Shown: positions 49,719-58,400 of the stretch, one piece after another
How the letters are laid out: every line of letters starts with the position of its first letter
How positions within the stretch are numbered: the first letter of the stretch is position 1
Origin: JACKBC01 sp041391125
Lineage (GTDB): Bacteria > Chloroflexota > Anaerolineae > Caldilineales > Caldilineaceae
Direction: 5' to 3'
NCBI GenBank assembly: GCA_041391125.1
Contig: JAWKON010000001.1
Span: forward strand, 186,001 to 250,000
Length of the DNA stretch: 64,000 nt
Program-made: the position numbers and the translations under genes
Notes under the pieces: model-generated
Told to the model about the DNA's origin: nothing
What the model saw: only the letters and a program-made list of their open reading frames with translations
The model's database searches: none

Positions 49719-51110
49719 TTACAGCAGCGCTCCCCGCAACACCAGCCCCGCCACTGAAAAATAGATAATCAGCCCGGTCACGTCGACCAGCGTGGCCACA
49801 AAGGGGGCGGACGAGGCCGCCGGGTCCGCCCCCAGTTTTTTGAGCAGCAGCGGCAGCATGGAGCCCGAAAGCGTCCCCCACATAACCACGCCCACCAGCG
49901 AGAGCGCCACCGTCAGCGCGATCAGCATCCAATGCTCCCCATACAGGCCAAAAAGCTGCTGCCAAATCACAATGCGCGCAAAGCCGATGACGCCCAGAAT
50001 CATCCCCAACGACAGACCGGAGACCAGCTCGCGACGCATGATCTGCCACCAGTCGCCCAATGTCACTTCGCCCAGGGCCAGCGCACGGATGATCAGCGTG
50101 GCCGCCTGCGAACCGCTGTTGCCGCCGCTGGAAATAATCAGCGGCACAAAGAGGGCCAGGATTACGGCGCGGGCGATCTCGTCTTGAAAATAGCTCATGG
50201 CCGTGGCCGTCAGCATCTCGCTGAGAAAGAGCACCACCAGCCAGCGCGCCCGCTTGTTCACCAGCGTCGTAAAAGGTGTAGTCAGATAAGGTGTCTCCAG
50301 CACCTCGGCGCCGCCAATCTTCTGCACATCTTCACCGGCTTCCTCCGCCGCCACGTCCAACACATCGTCCACGGTGACAATGCCAATCAGCACCCCCTGG
50401 CTGTCGGTGACGGGCAGCGCCACCCGCCCCACATCGCGAAAAATGTGGACCGCACTCTCCTGGTCGTCGGTGGCGGTCAGCGCCACAAAGCGATGGTCCA
50501 TCAGGTCGCCGACTAGTGCGTCCGGCTTGGCCAGCAGAATTTCGCGGATGCGCAGATCGTCGAGCAGATGCGAGCGCTGGTCCACCACGTAGAGGCTGTT
50601 GAGCGTTTCGCTGTCGTGGCCCACGCGGCGGATGTGCTCCAGCACCTGCGGCATGGCCCATTCGGGGCGCACGGCCACATAGTCGGGCGTCATGAGGCGG
50701 CCAATGCTCTCTTCGGGGTAGCCCAGCAGCGTGTCGGTAATCTTGCGCTCTTTGGGCGAGAGCAGATTCAACAGTTGCTGCGCCACCGGGCCGGGCGTCT
50801 CTTCCAGCAGCGCCGTGCGGTCATCGGGCGAGAGACCGTTGATCAGCGCCACCAACCGCTCCTGCTCCTGCGCCAGCGTGCTGATCAGATCCTGCTGCGT
50901 CTCTGTATCCAGAAACTCAAAGGTTTCGGTGGCCAGCTTGCGCGGCAGCAGGCGGAAGAGGATCGCGTCTTCCTCCGGTGGCAGCTCCTCCAGCAGATTG
51001 GCCAGTTCTGGCGGCGTCCAGCCGGCGACGAAGCGACGCAATTCTTTGGCTTCATTGCGCTGGATAAAGTCGTGAATGGTGGAGATTTGTTGGGGCTCGA
51101 GTGCGGTCAT
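49719..51110 (-). CDS. mgtE: Magnesium transporter MgtE
   Basis: About 463 residues if started at ATG 51110; an in-frame TTG at 51152 would lengthen it. The N-terminal MgtE-N superhelix (ELANLLEELPPEEDAILFRLL), two CBS domains (LMTPDYVAVRPEWAMPQVLEH; IGIVTVDDVLDVAAEEAGED) and five TM helices with the pore motif SSGGNSGSQA are all present. It is a gated Mg2+ channel controlled by cytoplasmic Mg2+. Its start lies close to the stop of the MprF-like gene, so the two are probably cotranscribed. Confidence 0.95.
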   Translation of the reverse strand: MTALEPQQISTIHDFIQRNEAKELRRFVAGWTPPELANLLEELPPEEDAILFRLLPRKLATETFEFLDTETQQDLISTLAQEQERLVALINGLSPDDRTALLEETPGPVAQQLLNLLSPKERKITDTLLGYPEESIGRLMTPDYVAVRPEWAMPQVLEHIRRVGHDSETLNSLYVVDQRSHLLDDLRIREILLAKPDALVGDLMDHRFVALTATDDQESAVHIFRDVGRVALPVTDSQGVLIGIVTVDDVLDVAAEEAGEDVQKIGGAEVLETPYLTTPFTTLVNKRARWLVVLFLSEMLTATAMSYFQDEIARAVILALFVPLIISSGGNSGSQAATLIIRALALGEVTLGDWWQIMRRELVSGLSLGMILGVIGFARIVIWQQLFGLYGEHWMLIALTVALSLVGVVMWGTLSGSMLPLLLKKLGADPAASSAPFVATLVDVTGLIIYFSVAGLVLRGALL

Positions 51111-51133
51111 AAAGGTCAATTGTGCTTGTGGAG

Positions 51134-52864
51134 CTATCTTAATCGGCGCCAATAACTAAAAAGCAGATCATCGCCGGCACTGGCCTGGACGAGCGCCGCC
51201 AACACCGCCGGCAGCGCCGCCGCATTAGGATAGATCAGATAGCGCGGCGACCAGGTGGGGCGAAACTTGGCCTTAAAGCCATGCAGCCCCTTAAAGTTGT
51301 AGAACTGGTTGAGATGTTCATAGACATAGTGCAGCATCTGTTCAATGGCCGGATCATCCACCTCCTCACCCACGCCAGAAAGGGCGCTCAATCCCAGGTT
51401 AAAAGTGTCATAGCCCTGCGCCCCGGCCCATTGCAAAAAGGCGACAAAGAGAAACTCCATCGTCCCCGTGGCCGCCTCGGTGCGTCGCCGCATCAAGTCC
51501 AGCCCCAGTTCGTTGCGCTGATACTCGGGTACAAAGTTAACAAATGCAGAGATGGCGCCGTCCGGGGTATGAATCGCCATTACGCGCGAGTTGCGCACAT
51601 AATCATCTTCAAACCAGCCCAGCGAAAAACGCTGCTCGCTGCCGTGCATGGTGGTCAGCCAGGCGTCGCTGACTGCCCGCAGCTCGGCCAGCAGCGCGGG
51701 GGCTAGTGGAGGATCATGCACCACGGCCGTGTAGCCCTCGCGGGTGAAGCGGTTGGTCATGGCGCGCAGATTTTTGTTGTCGCGCCCGCTGATCGTAAAA
51801 GTCGCTAAATCCACTATGCCTTCGTGACCAATGCAGAGCATTTGCAGACCAGCCTGAGAATAGATAGTCAAGGTTTCAGGCAATGTTTGGTAGAACGCGG
51901 GCCTCCAATCATTGCGCACGCACAGTTGTTGGAATTCACCGATGGCGGCCAGCACATCTTCACACGGCCCAATGGGGTCGCCCAGGGCCAGGGCCACCCG
52001 TCCTTTCACCGTATAAGCAATCACGGAACCGCCCGCACTGAAAAAGTAGTTTTTGTCTGCAAACAGCGTAAAGCGCGCCAGCGACGAATGACCATGCGTT
52101 TCCACAATCTGCGTCGCGCGCTGACGCTCGACATGGCTGGCTGGCCGACGCATGAGGACCGGCCGCAAAAGCATGAGCAGCGCATAACCAATCGTCAGCG
52201 CGCCGGTTGCATAGATCGACCAGGCGAAATAACGACCAAAACCGGTCAAAGGCTGCAAACCCGGATCGTAAAACTCGGTGAACATGATCAGCGTCTGCTG
52301 GACTGCCGCGTCAAAGCTATAGTTGACGTGAAAGTGACGATCCAGCAGGAAGAAGCCGGTCACCCCATAGGCCAGCGTAAAGAGAACCGCGGCTCCCAAT
52401 ACACCTAGCCCCTGACGAAACGCGGGCGGGTCCGAAAGCGCGTGAAAATGGCTGCGTTGCAGCCACAACGCGCCGGCCAGAATGAGCGCCAGCGTGGCCT
52501 CTTCATAATCCAGCCCTTTGACCAGATGAACCACGGCGGACAAGCTGAGCACCAGCAGGGTTAACCACCACGCCGCCACTTTACGCCGCCACAAACCGCG
52601 CGCCAACAGCAGCAGCGCAAAGCCGGCCAGCACCGCCGTTAAATGGCCGCCGCGGCGCACCTCTAACGGCGAGATGGCCGCAATCAGCCGCACGCGTGCG
52701 GCCAGGCCAGGCGTCGCCCCGGACAGCACATTGATCACCCCCATGATGGCCGTGGCGCTGGCTGCCAAATGGGAATGATCGCGCGCAAAAAAACGCATAA
52801 GCCGCGTATGCAAGAAGGGCCGGTAGCCGGCTGCATTCACCATTCGCAATTCACCATTCACCAT
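51134..52864 (-). CDS. MprF-like membrane protein with DUF2156 aminoacyltransferase-type domain
   Basis: 576 residues. Six or more TM helices in the first half (to about residue 245) and a cytoplasmic LPG-synthase-C/DUF2156 domain with SSLARFTLFADKNYFFSAGG, YTVKGRVALALGDPIGP, GREGYTAVVHDPPL-like sequence and LGLSALSGVGEEVDDP. Relatives attach amino acids to phosphatidylglycerol, which gives resistance to cationic peptides, or act in related acyl transfer. The first codons MVNGELRMVNAAG are read from heptamer block R4, so the start was created by the repeat; ATG at 52798 is a possible older start. It lies between S41 protease and MgtE genes. Confidence 0.88.
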   Translation of the reverse strand: MVNGELRMVNAAGYRPFLHTRLMRFFARDHSHLAASATAIMGVINVLSGATPGLAARVRLIAAISPLEVRRGGHLTAVLAGFALLLLARGLWRRKVAAWWLTLLVLSLSAVVHLVKGLDYEEATLALILAGALWLQRSHFHALSDPPAFRQGLGVLGAAVLFTLAYGVTGFFLLDRHFHVNYSFDAAVQQTLIMFTEFYDPGLQPLTGFGRYFAWSIYATGALTIGYALLMLLRPVLMRRPASHVERQRATQIVETHGHSSLARFTLFADKNYFFSAGGSVIAYTVKGRVALALGDPIGPCEDVLAAIGEFQQLCVRNDWRPAFYQTLPETLTIYSQAGLQMLCIGHEGIVDLATFTISGRDNKNLRAMTNRFTREGYTAVVHDPPLAPALLAELRAVSDAWLTTMHGSEQRFSLGWFEDDYVRNSRVMAIHTPDGAISAFVNFVPEYQRNELGLDLMRRRTEAATGTMEFLFVAFLQWAGAQGYDTFNLGLSALSGVGEEVDDPAIEQMLHYVYEHLNQFYNFKGLHGFKAKFRPTWSPRYLIYPNAAALPAVLAALVQASAGDDLLFSYWRRLR

Positions 52865-52876
52865 TTACCATTCACA
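52829..52876. repeat. Heptamer repeat block R4
   Basis: ATTCACC, ATTCGCA, ATTCACC, ATTCACC, ATTTACC and ATTCACA units. Read on the minus strand it supplies the TGA stop of the S41 gene (52872) and the ATG of the MprF-like gene (52864). Confidence 0.8.
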
Positions 52877-54109
52877 ACACTTTCAGCAGCTCCAGCGCCT
52901 TGATCATCTGCGCATCTTCACTGGCTTTGATGTCGTCCAGCGTCATACTTTTGGCCGCGGTGGGCGAAATCAGGTCGGTCCCCAGCGGTAATTTGACCTC
53001 TACATCGGGCTGAATGCCCTGCTTGCGGATCAGGCGGCCATTGGGCGTTAACCACTGCTTCGTACCCAGCATAATTTCCGAGCCATCGTCGAGCGCAAAG
53101 GGCTGTAGGACGGTGCCGGTGCCAAAGGTGGTTTCGCCCACCAATTGCCCGCGCTGGTGATCCTGAATGGCGCCGGCAAAGATCTCGGACGAGCTGGCCG
53201 AGCCAGCATTGATGAGGACGATCAGCGGAATATCGGTGGCCAGGCCGCCCGGCTCCACCGGAAACGGGGTGCGGTTGCCGTGGGCGTCCTCTTCTAACAG
53301 CACGTTGCCGTCGGGCAGAAACTGGCTGGTCACCTTGACCGCCTGCTCCAGCAGACCGCCGGGGTTGCTGCGCACGTCCACAATCAGGCTGGTGGCGCCG
53401 GCCGTTTTGGCGGCATCAATGGCTTGCACCATCTGCTCCGCCGCATTTTGGCTAAACTGGCTCAGGCGGATCAACGCGGTTTTGCTGCCCGCAATCATGC
53501 TCCACGTGGCGGCCGGGGAGGTGATTTCACCACGCGTAATCGTAACCTCCAGACTCTTCTGATCCTTGGGGCGCAAAATGGTCAGCGTGACTTGGGTATC
53601 TTTGGGTCCGCGCACTTTGGTCACAATGTCACCGAGCGGCAAGGTGGTCACATCTTCGCCATCAACCTTCATCACAATGTCTCCCGCCTTCAGCCCAGCC
53701 TTTTCAGCCGGTGAGCCATCCAACGGGGCCACAATAATGGGCAGTCCATCTTTGACGCCCATCTGCGCGCCAATGCCCGTAAAAGTGCCGGAGAGATCGG
53801 CCTGCTGCGCTTGGCGCTGATCCGGCGTCAGAAAGGCCGAATGACCGGTGTCGCCCAGCGCATCTACCATGCCGCGGATGGCGCCATAGGTGAGCTGGGT
53901 GGGGTCCAGCGCCGTGTGATCCACAAAGTTCTGCTGCACAATGTTCCACGCCTGCCAGAAGAGGCTGAACTCCGGCGGCTGGCTGGCGGTGCGCACCAGG
54001 CAGGGCTGCCACAAATTACGCCGCCCACCACCAGACCGGCGCCAAAGGTCACCCCAACCAGCATCACCAGCCCCAAAATGATAGAAGTAATTTTGATAAA
54101 GCGTCGCAT
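52872..54109 (-). CDS. S41-family C-terminal processing peptidase, catalytic Lys missing (frameshifted)
   Basis: The start 54109 opens MRRFIKITSIILGLVMLVG, a membrane anchor, then VVGGVICG; the frame breaks near 54020 and continues PPEFSLFWQAWNIVQQNFVD. The N-terminal S41 unit (GMVDALGDTGHSAFLTPDQ), a PDZ domain (IGAQMGVKDGLPIIVAPLDGS) and the protease core (IVDVRSNPGGLLEQAV) follow. The nucleophile Ser lies in AGSASSSEIFAGA. Where CtpA-type enzymes have the catalytic Lys (TFGKG) this one has TFGTGTV. It is either a degenerate enzyme or a subfamily with another base. The ribosome site GGGAG overlaps the PrsW stop. Confidence 0.88.
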
Positions 54110-54113
54110 AGCA

Positions 54114-55011
54114 TCAGTCTCCCACCGCCGTTAAGATTGGCGCCGTCTGCTTTATGCCACCGGGGGTATGGTCGTTGTCGATAGGGGCTTCGGCTTCCTG
54201 CAACCGGCGGCCTTCACGCCAGCGCCGCCAAAGGATAAAGAGCCCAATGCTGCCCACAATAGCTTCACTGCTATAGAACTCGGCGCCCGGCAGCGCAAAG
54301 AACGCCGCCAGCATGGGCATGAGATCCCAAAGCGCGTGGAGCAGCACCACCGTGACAAAGGCGCCCAACACTTTTAGGTTGATGTGAAAATGGTTCTGGC
54401 GCGCTTCGCGGAAGAGCACCGAAGCCAGAATGGCCGTCCATGTGCCGTGGCCCAGCGGCGCCGTCAGCCCACGAATCATGGTGATGAAGACGGTGGCCGA
54501 AAGGCTGCCGCCACTGCGCAAGAAACCGGTAAAGGCGTAGCCCATGCTCTCCAGGGCGGCAAAGCCCATGCCGGCGGCCGCTTCCAAGATAATGCCGTCG
54601 ATCTCCGAGTCGTGGCGCAGGCGGCGCGCAATCATCAGCACGCCCGTGATCTTGACCAGTTCTTCAATAAACGCAATCGAAAAGACCGATGCCGGTGTGA
54701 GCTGATGCACAAAGAGCGGTTCCAGAATGGAGGCGGCGGTCACGCCTAGCAAGCCGCCGTAGAGAAAGCTGCGCTACTGCCGGTGCGTTCAGTTGGCTCA
54801 AATGGCGATGGTCGTAAAGAAGGCGGCATATGTCGCCGGCAGCCATAAAAACGCCCAACATGACGACGGTGGGAAAGAGATTGGGGTTGTGGGTCAACAG
54901 CAAAATCAGCAGCCCCACCAGGTAAAAGCCCAGACCGCTTAACAATATGCGCCACCAAGTGCTTTGATTTGGCGCTGGCTCCAGGTTTTGGGGTTGTGTA
55001 ATGGCTTGCAC
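54114..55011 (-). CDS. PrsW-family intramembrane metalloprotease (frameshifted)
   Basis: GTG start at 55011 with AAGGAGACAC before it. The first 85 residues carry two TM helices; the frame breaks near 54760, and the next frame gives AFIEELVKITGVL (EExxK motif), GIILEAAAGMGFAALESMGY (the ExxxY core), MIRGLTAPLGHGTW with His, and LHALWDLMPML with His-x3-D. All PrsW motifs are present. The family cuts membrane proteins such as anti-sigma factors. The gene precedes the S41 protease by four bases, so a proteolytic cascade is possible. Confidence 0.88.
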
Positions 55012-55120
55012 GATGTGTCTCCTTTTGTAAATAAAGAATACGTTTCCGCAAAAGAACTATAGAGCCTTTTCCTACGCCATACATCATGCATTGGAGTAGT
55101 TGCTTTCTGGTCAATGGCAT

Positions 55121-55149
55121 AAAAAAATCCCTGGCCGACTGGCCAGGGA
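55121..55149 (-). terminator. Intrinsic terminator for the BTAD regulator gene
   Basis: Stem TCCCTGGCC/GGCCAGGGA with a 4-nt loop, and a run of seven T on the minus strand after the stem. It lies 27 bases past the stop at 55176. Confidence 0.85.
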
Positions 55150-55175
55150 GAGTGCTACATTCAGATTGTGCAATG

Positions 55176-56614
55176 TCAATAAATATCGAACAGCCATTCA
55201 AAACTGATATTGAGAGGTGCGCAGGCGCTGACGAGTATTTTCAGCATGGGCGCCCGTTTCAGAAGCTGTTCAAAGAGGTGCAGACTGCCGTGATACGGCT
55301 CAATCGTATCAAAGACCAGCAGCATCTCTTTGTCCCGAATCTGCTTAAAAAGCCAAAGTGAAGTTCCTTCGTCGTGCATTTGCAAGTTCTCTTGCCCGGG
55401 TGTATCCACCGTAAATCCAAGACTTTGCATAATAGTGGGGAGGAGTGCGTTTTCCGTTTGTTGGCAAGCGGTGATCAGGTATATGCCGTCTTGAAAAGCC
55501 GCTGCCGATGTAGTAAGAACGCGGTGTAATAGCCGTTTTTGCACTTGATGGTTGGGGCCAATTAAGGTAAGCAACCGGCAAGCGGGATTGGCCAGACGGT
55601 TTAGAATTTGCAGGAATTCACTTTCCTGTTCGCTTTGGGTTGGACGAAGGGTGGACAATTGGGTCAGTTTTTCCACGGAAGGTGAAAGTACACGAGGCGC
55701 TTGCGCAGAGCAGAGCTTAAGCGGAGATGATGGCCCTAACAGGTTGGCTTGCTGGGCGCTCCGAATAGCTTCTGCAAGGCTATTTCCGCCCTCATATTTA
55801 CCCTGTATGTCCTCCGATCGTATACGATAGTAAAGAGCCGTGGTTTCGGCGCTGGGATTTGCCGCCAAATCTTCCGCCAAAATGCGGCTGCATTTTTCAT
55901 ATTGGGCCATGGCTGCCGAGCGTTGGCCCGTTAACGCCAACATGAGCATTACGTCGCGATGTGCTTCCTCGCGCCAGGGATCCAATTCTATATTGCGGTT
56001 GTGATGAAAACCGTAGTTTTCGAAAACTCTAGCAGAGAGAACAAACTACGGTTTTCATACAGAGCAAAGTATAGCAGACGAAACGCATATTGCAGACCCT
56101 CTATGTAATTGCCGTTATCTTTGTGGGCCGAAATAAGCAACAGCAACGCATTACTAAGGCGGTGCCGCCACGCTTCCTGCTCAGTCAAGAGCCAGGTTTC
56201 AAATTCCGTACACTTATTAAGTGCTATATCTGCCATAAAAACATCATCATATAACGCTACGGCTTTCGTGAGCGAATGGATATCTTTACGACCGCTCAAT
56301 TCCATGAACACGGCTACGTCGACGCGCACATTTGTTGTCGGTTTGAACTGCACAACGTCGCGTGCCAGCTCCACGCAGTTGGGTATAAGCACCGCATTAT
56401 TATGCAATACCCGACTGAGGTTGGCGCGGGCGTTCGACTCTGACTTGTCACCCCAAAAAAGCTGCGCCAAGCGGCCGCGCGGCACGGGTTGCGGCATATC
56501 GGCCAAATAGCAGAAAAGAGCCAACGCCTTGCGCGACTCAAAGCCGCTGACGGGCTTGCCATTCTGTTTAATCTGGACATTGCCTAATAGGTGTACTTCG
56601 GTAATCGCTTCCAT
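55176..56614 (-). pseudogene. BTAD/SARP regulator with degenerate NTPase module, interrupted
   Basis: Two open parts: 56614-55988 with a SARP DNA-binding part (VHLLGNVQIKQNGKPVSG; ARANLSRVLHNN) and most of the BTAD helices, then 55985-55176 with LDPWREEAHRDVMLMLALTG and a STAND-like part. An 83-nt palindrome splits the BTAD domain exactly between RLL and ELDPW; without it the frame would run through. The P-loop is lost (GPNHQVQKRLL instead of GxxxxGKT), Walker B is weakened (LLVFDTIEP) and the protein stops at SFEWLFDIY, where intact relatives continue into the winged helix. The DNA is richer in A+T than its neighbours. Either a pseudogene or a split two-part regulator. Confidence 0.7.
55989..56071. 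mobile_element. 83-nt palindromic insertion in BTAD gene
   Basis: Perfect 16-bp arms (56004-56019 and 56043-56058, AAACCGTAGTTT core) around a 23-nt centre that contains GTTTTCGAAAAC. It is bounded on both sides by regular BTAD codons, and its length (83, not a multiple of three) shifts the frame. It encodes no transposase, so a MITE- or REP-like element is likely. Confidence 0.6.
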
Positions 56615-56902
56615 GTTTTTCTCCTGGGTTGGGGGGAGCCCAACTCAGTGACAATGCACCAATTATAAACGTTTGATTGACCAGAAACCTGTCACTGAGT
56701 TTCCCAAAACAAAACCGTTTCACACGCGCAGTTGACATACACCATCGTCTATTATACCGTAACTGTTCCTCCAAAATGTAAATCTATGGCGGCGCAACTA
56801 TACAATAACGAGATTGCCAATATATCATGTTGCTAAATCCGTGTCATGCGGGAATTTTGGACTCCGCGTGCCGGAAAATTTGGATGGTTTTGAAAGCCAT
56901 CC

Positions 56903-58348
56903 CTATGTCCATTTTTGCAACTGTGCATTGGCCAGCAACGCGCCCTGCTCTAATAAGCATTGCACCTGGGCGGCGCTGCGGCTTTCGGCATAGATGCGCA
57001 GGACGGGCTCGGTGCCGCTGGGGCGGATCAGGAGCCAACTGTTGTCGGCCAGCACATATTTGACGCCGTCAGAATCGCTCGCTTCCGCCAACGGCAGATC
57101 GGCCAGCCGCGCCGGCAACGCCTGCATGAGGCCGGCCACCAGCGTCTTCTTCTCAAAGGGGCGCACCGTCTGATCCAACCGTGCATAGTGGAACGGCCCC
57201 ACATCATCAGCCGCCATTAGCTCATTCAAAATGAGTCCCAGTGGCTTGCCCCGTTTGGCCACCATCTCCACCAGCAGCAGCCCCATCAGCAAGCCATCGC
57301 CTTCGGGGATATGCCCCAAAATGCTGATGCCGCCGCTCTCTTCGCCGCCCAGCAACACCGGTTCACGCATAAAACGGTCGCAAATGTGATTAAAGCCCAC
57401 CGGCGTTTCGTAAATGGGCAAGCCGTAGCGGGCGGCCAGTCCGGTTGAGCATCTGCGTCGTGCTCACCGTTTTAACAATGCTGCCGCGCAGCCGCGGTCG
57501 CGCACCAGATAGCTCGACCAGCAGCGCCATAATGCCGTGCGGATCAATGAAGCGCCCGTTGGGATCGACCGCGCCAATGCGGTCGGCGTCGCCATCGGTG
57601 GCCAGCCCGATCTGGTATTTTCCACTGCTCATCTCCAGAAAGAGCGGCTGCAAATGGACGCGCAATCGGCTCGGGTGAATGCCGTTAAAGCCAGTTCATC
57701 TCGCCGCGACAGCTCGACCACGTGGCAGCCTGCATCCTCCAGCAGGCGGCGCAGATGGATGCGCCCGGCCCAGTACATGGCGTCCACCATCAGCGCACAT
57801 TGGCGCGCTGAATGGCGTCAAAATCGACCAGCGTACGCACATGTTCTTGATAGGCGGGCAGCGGGTTAAAGCGTTGCACAAGGCCCTGCGCCAGCGCCTC
57901 GTCCAGCTCCATCTGGTGCGGCGTTTGGCCGAGTGCCTGCATAGTCAAAATGCGCTGCTCCACCTCTTTGCAATCCGCTGGGCTGGCTGAACCGCCATAC
58001 GCCGCCTTCAGCTTGAGGCCGCTGTAGCGCGGCGGATTGTGGCAGGCGGTGATCATCACGCCGCCTTGCGCCTGCTTGTCTACAATCGCATAGCTGATCA
58101 GGGGTGTGGGGGCATCCCGCGCCAGCCAGACGTGGATTTTGTTGGCGGCCAGCACTTCGGCCACGGCGGCGGCATAGCGATCCGAGAGAAAGCAGCGTAT
58201 CGAACCCCACCACGTAAGTAACGCTCTCCATGGTAGCTTCAGCCCAAGCTTTCTCGGCAATGGCCTGCGCCACCAGCCGCACATTATCAAACGTAAACTC
58301 TTCGCTAATGACGGCGCGCCAGCCGTCGGTGCCAAAATGGATAGACAT
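56903..58348 (-). CDS. Phosphoglucomutase/phosphomannomutase, catalytic Ser replaced by Cys (frameshifted)
   Basis: AAAGGATT precedes the start 58348 (MSIHFGTDGWRAVISEEFTF). About 480 residues after joining across breaks near 58205, 57800, 57670 and 57440. Three of the four active-site motifs are perfect: metal loop TDGDADR, sugar loop GGEESGG and phosphate loop RPSGTEPVLR. The phosphoserine loop, usually TASHNP, reads ITACHNPP. The change is a single base from a Ser codon, so sequence error or an inactive enzyme are both possible. With the sugar-nucleotide genes nearby it should feed activated hexoses into polysaccharide synthesis. Confidence 0.88.
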
Positions 58349-58400
58349 GGTTGAATCCTTTGCGTAGGAAAATGACAGGGCGACAAGCACAGTCACCTTG

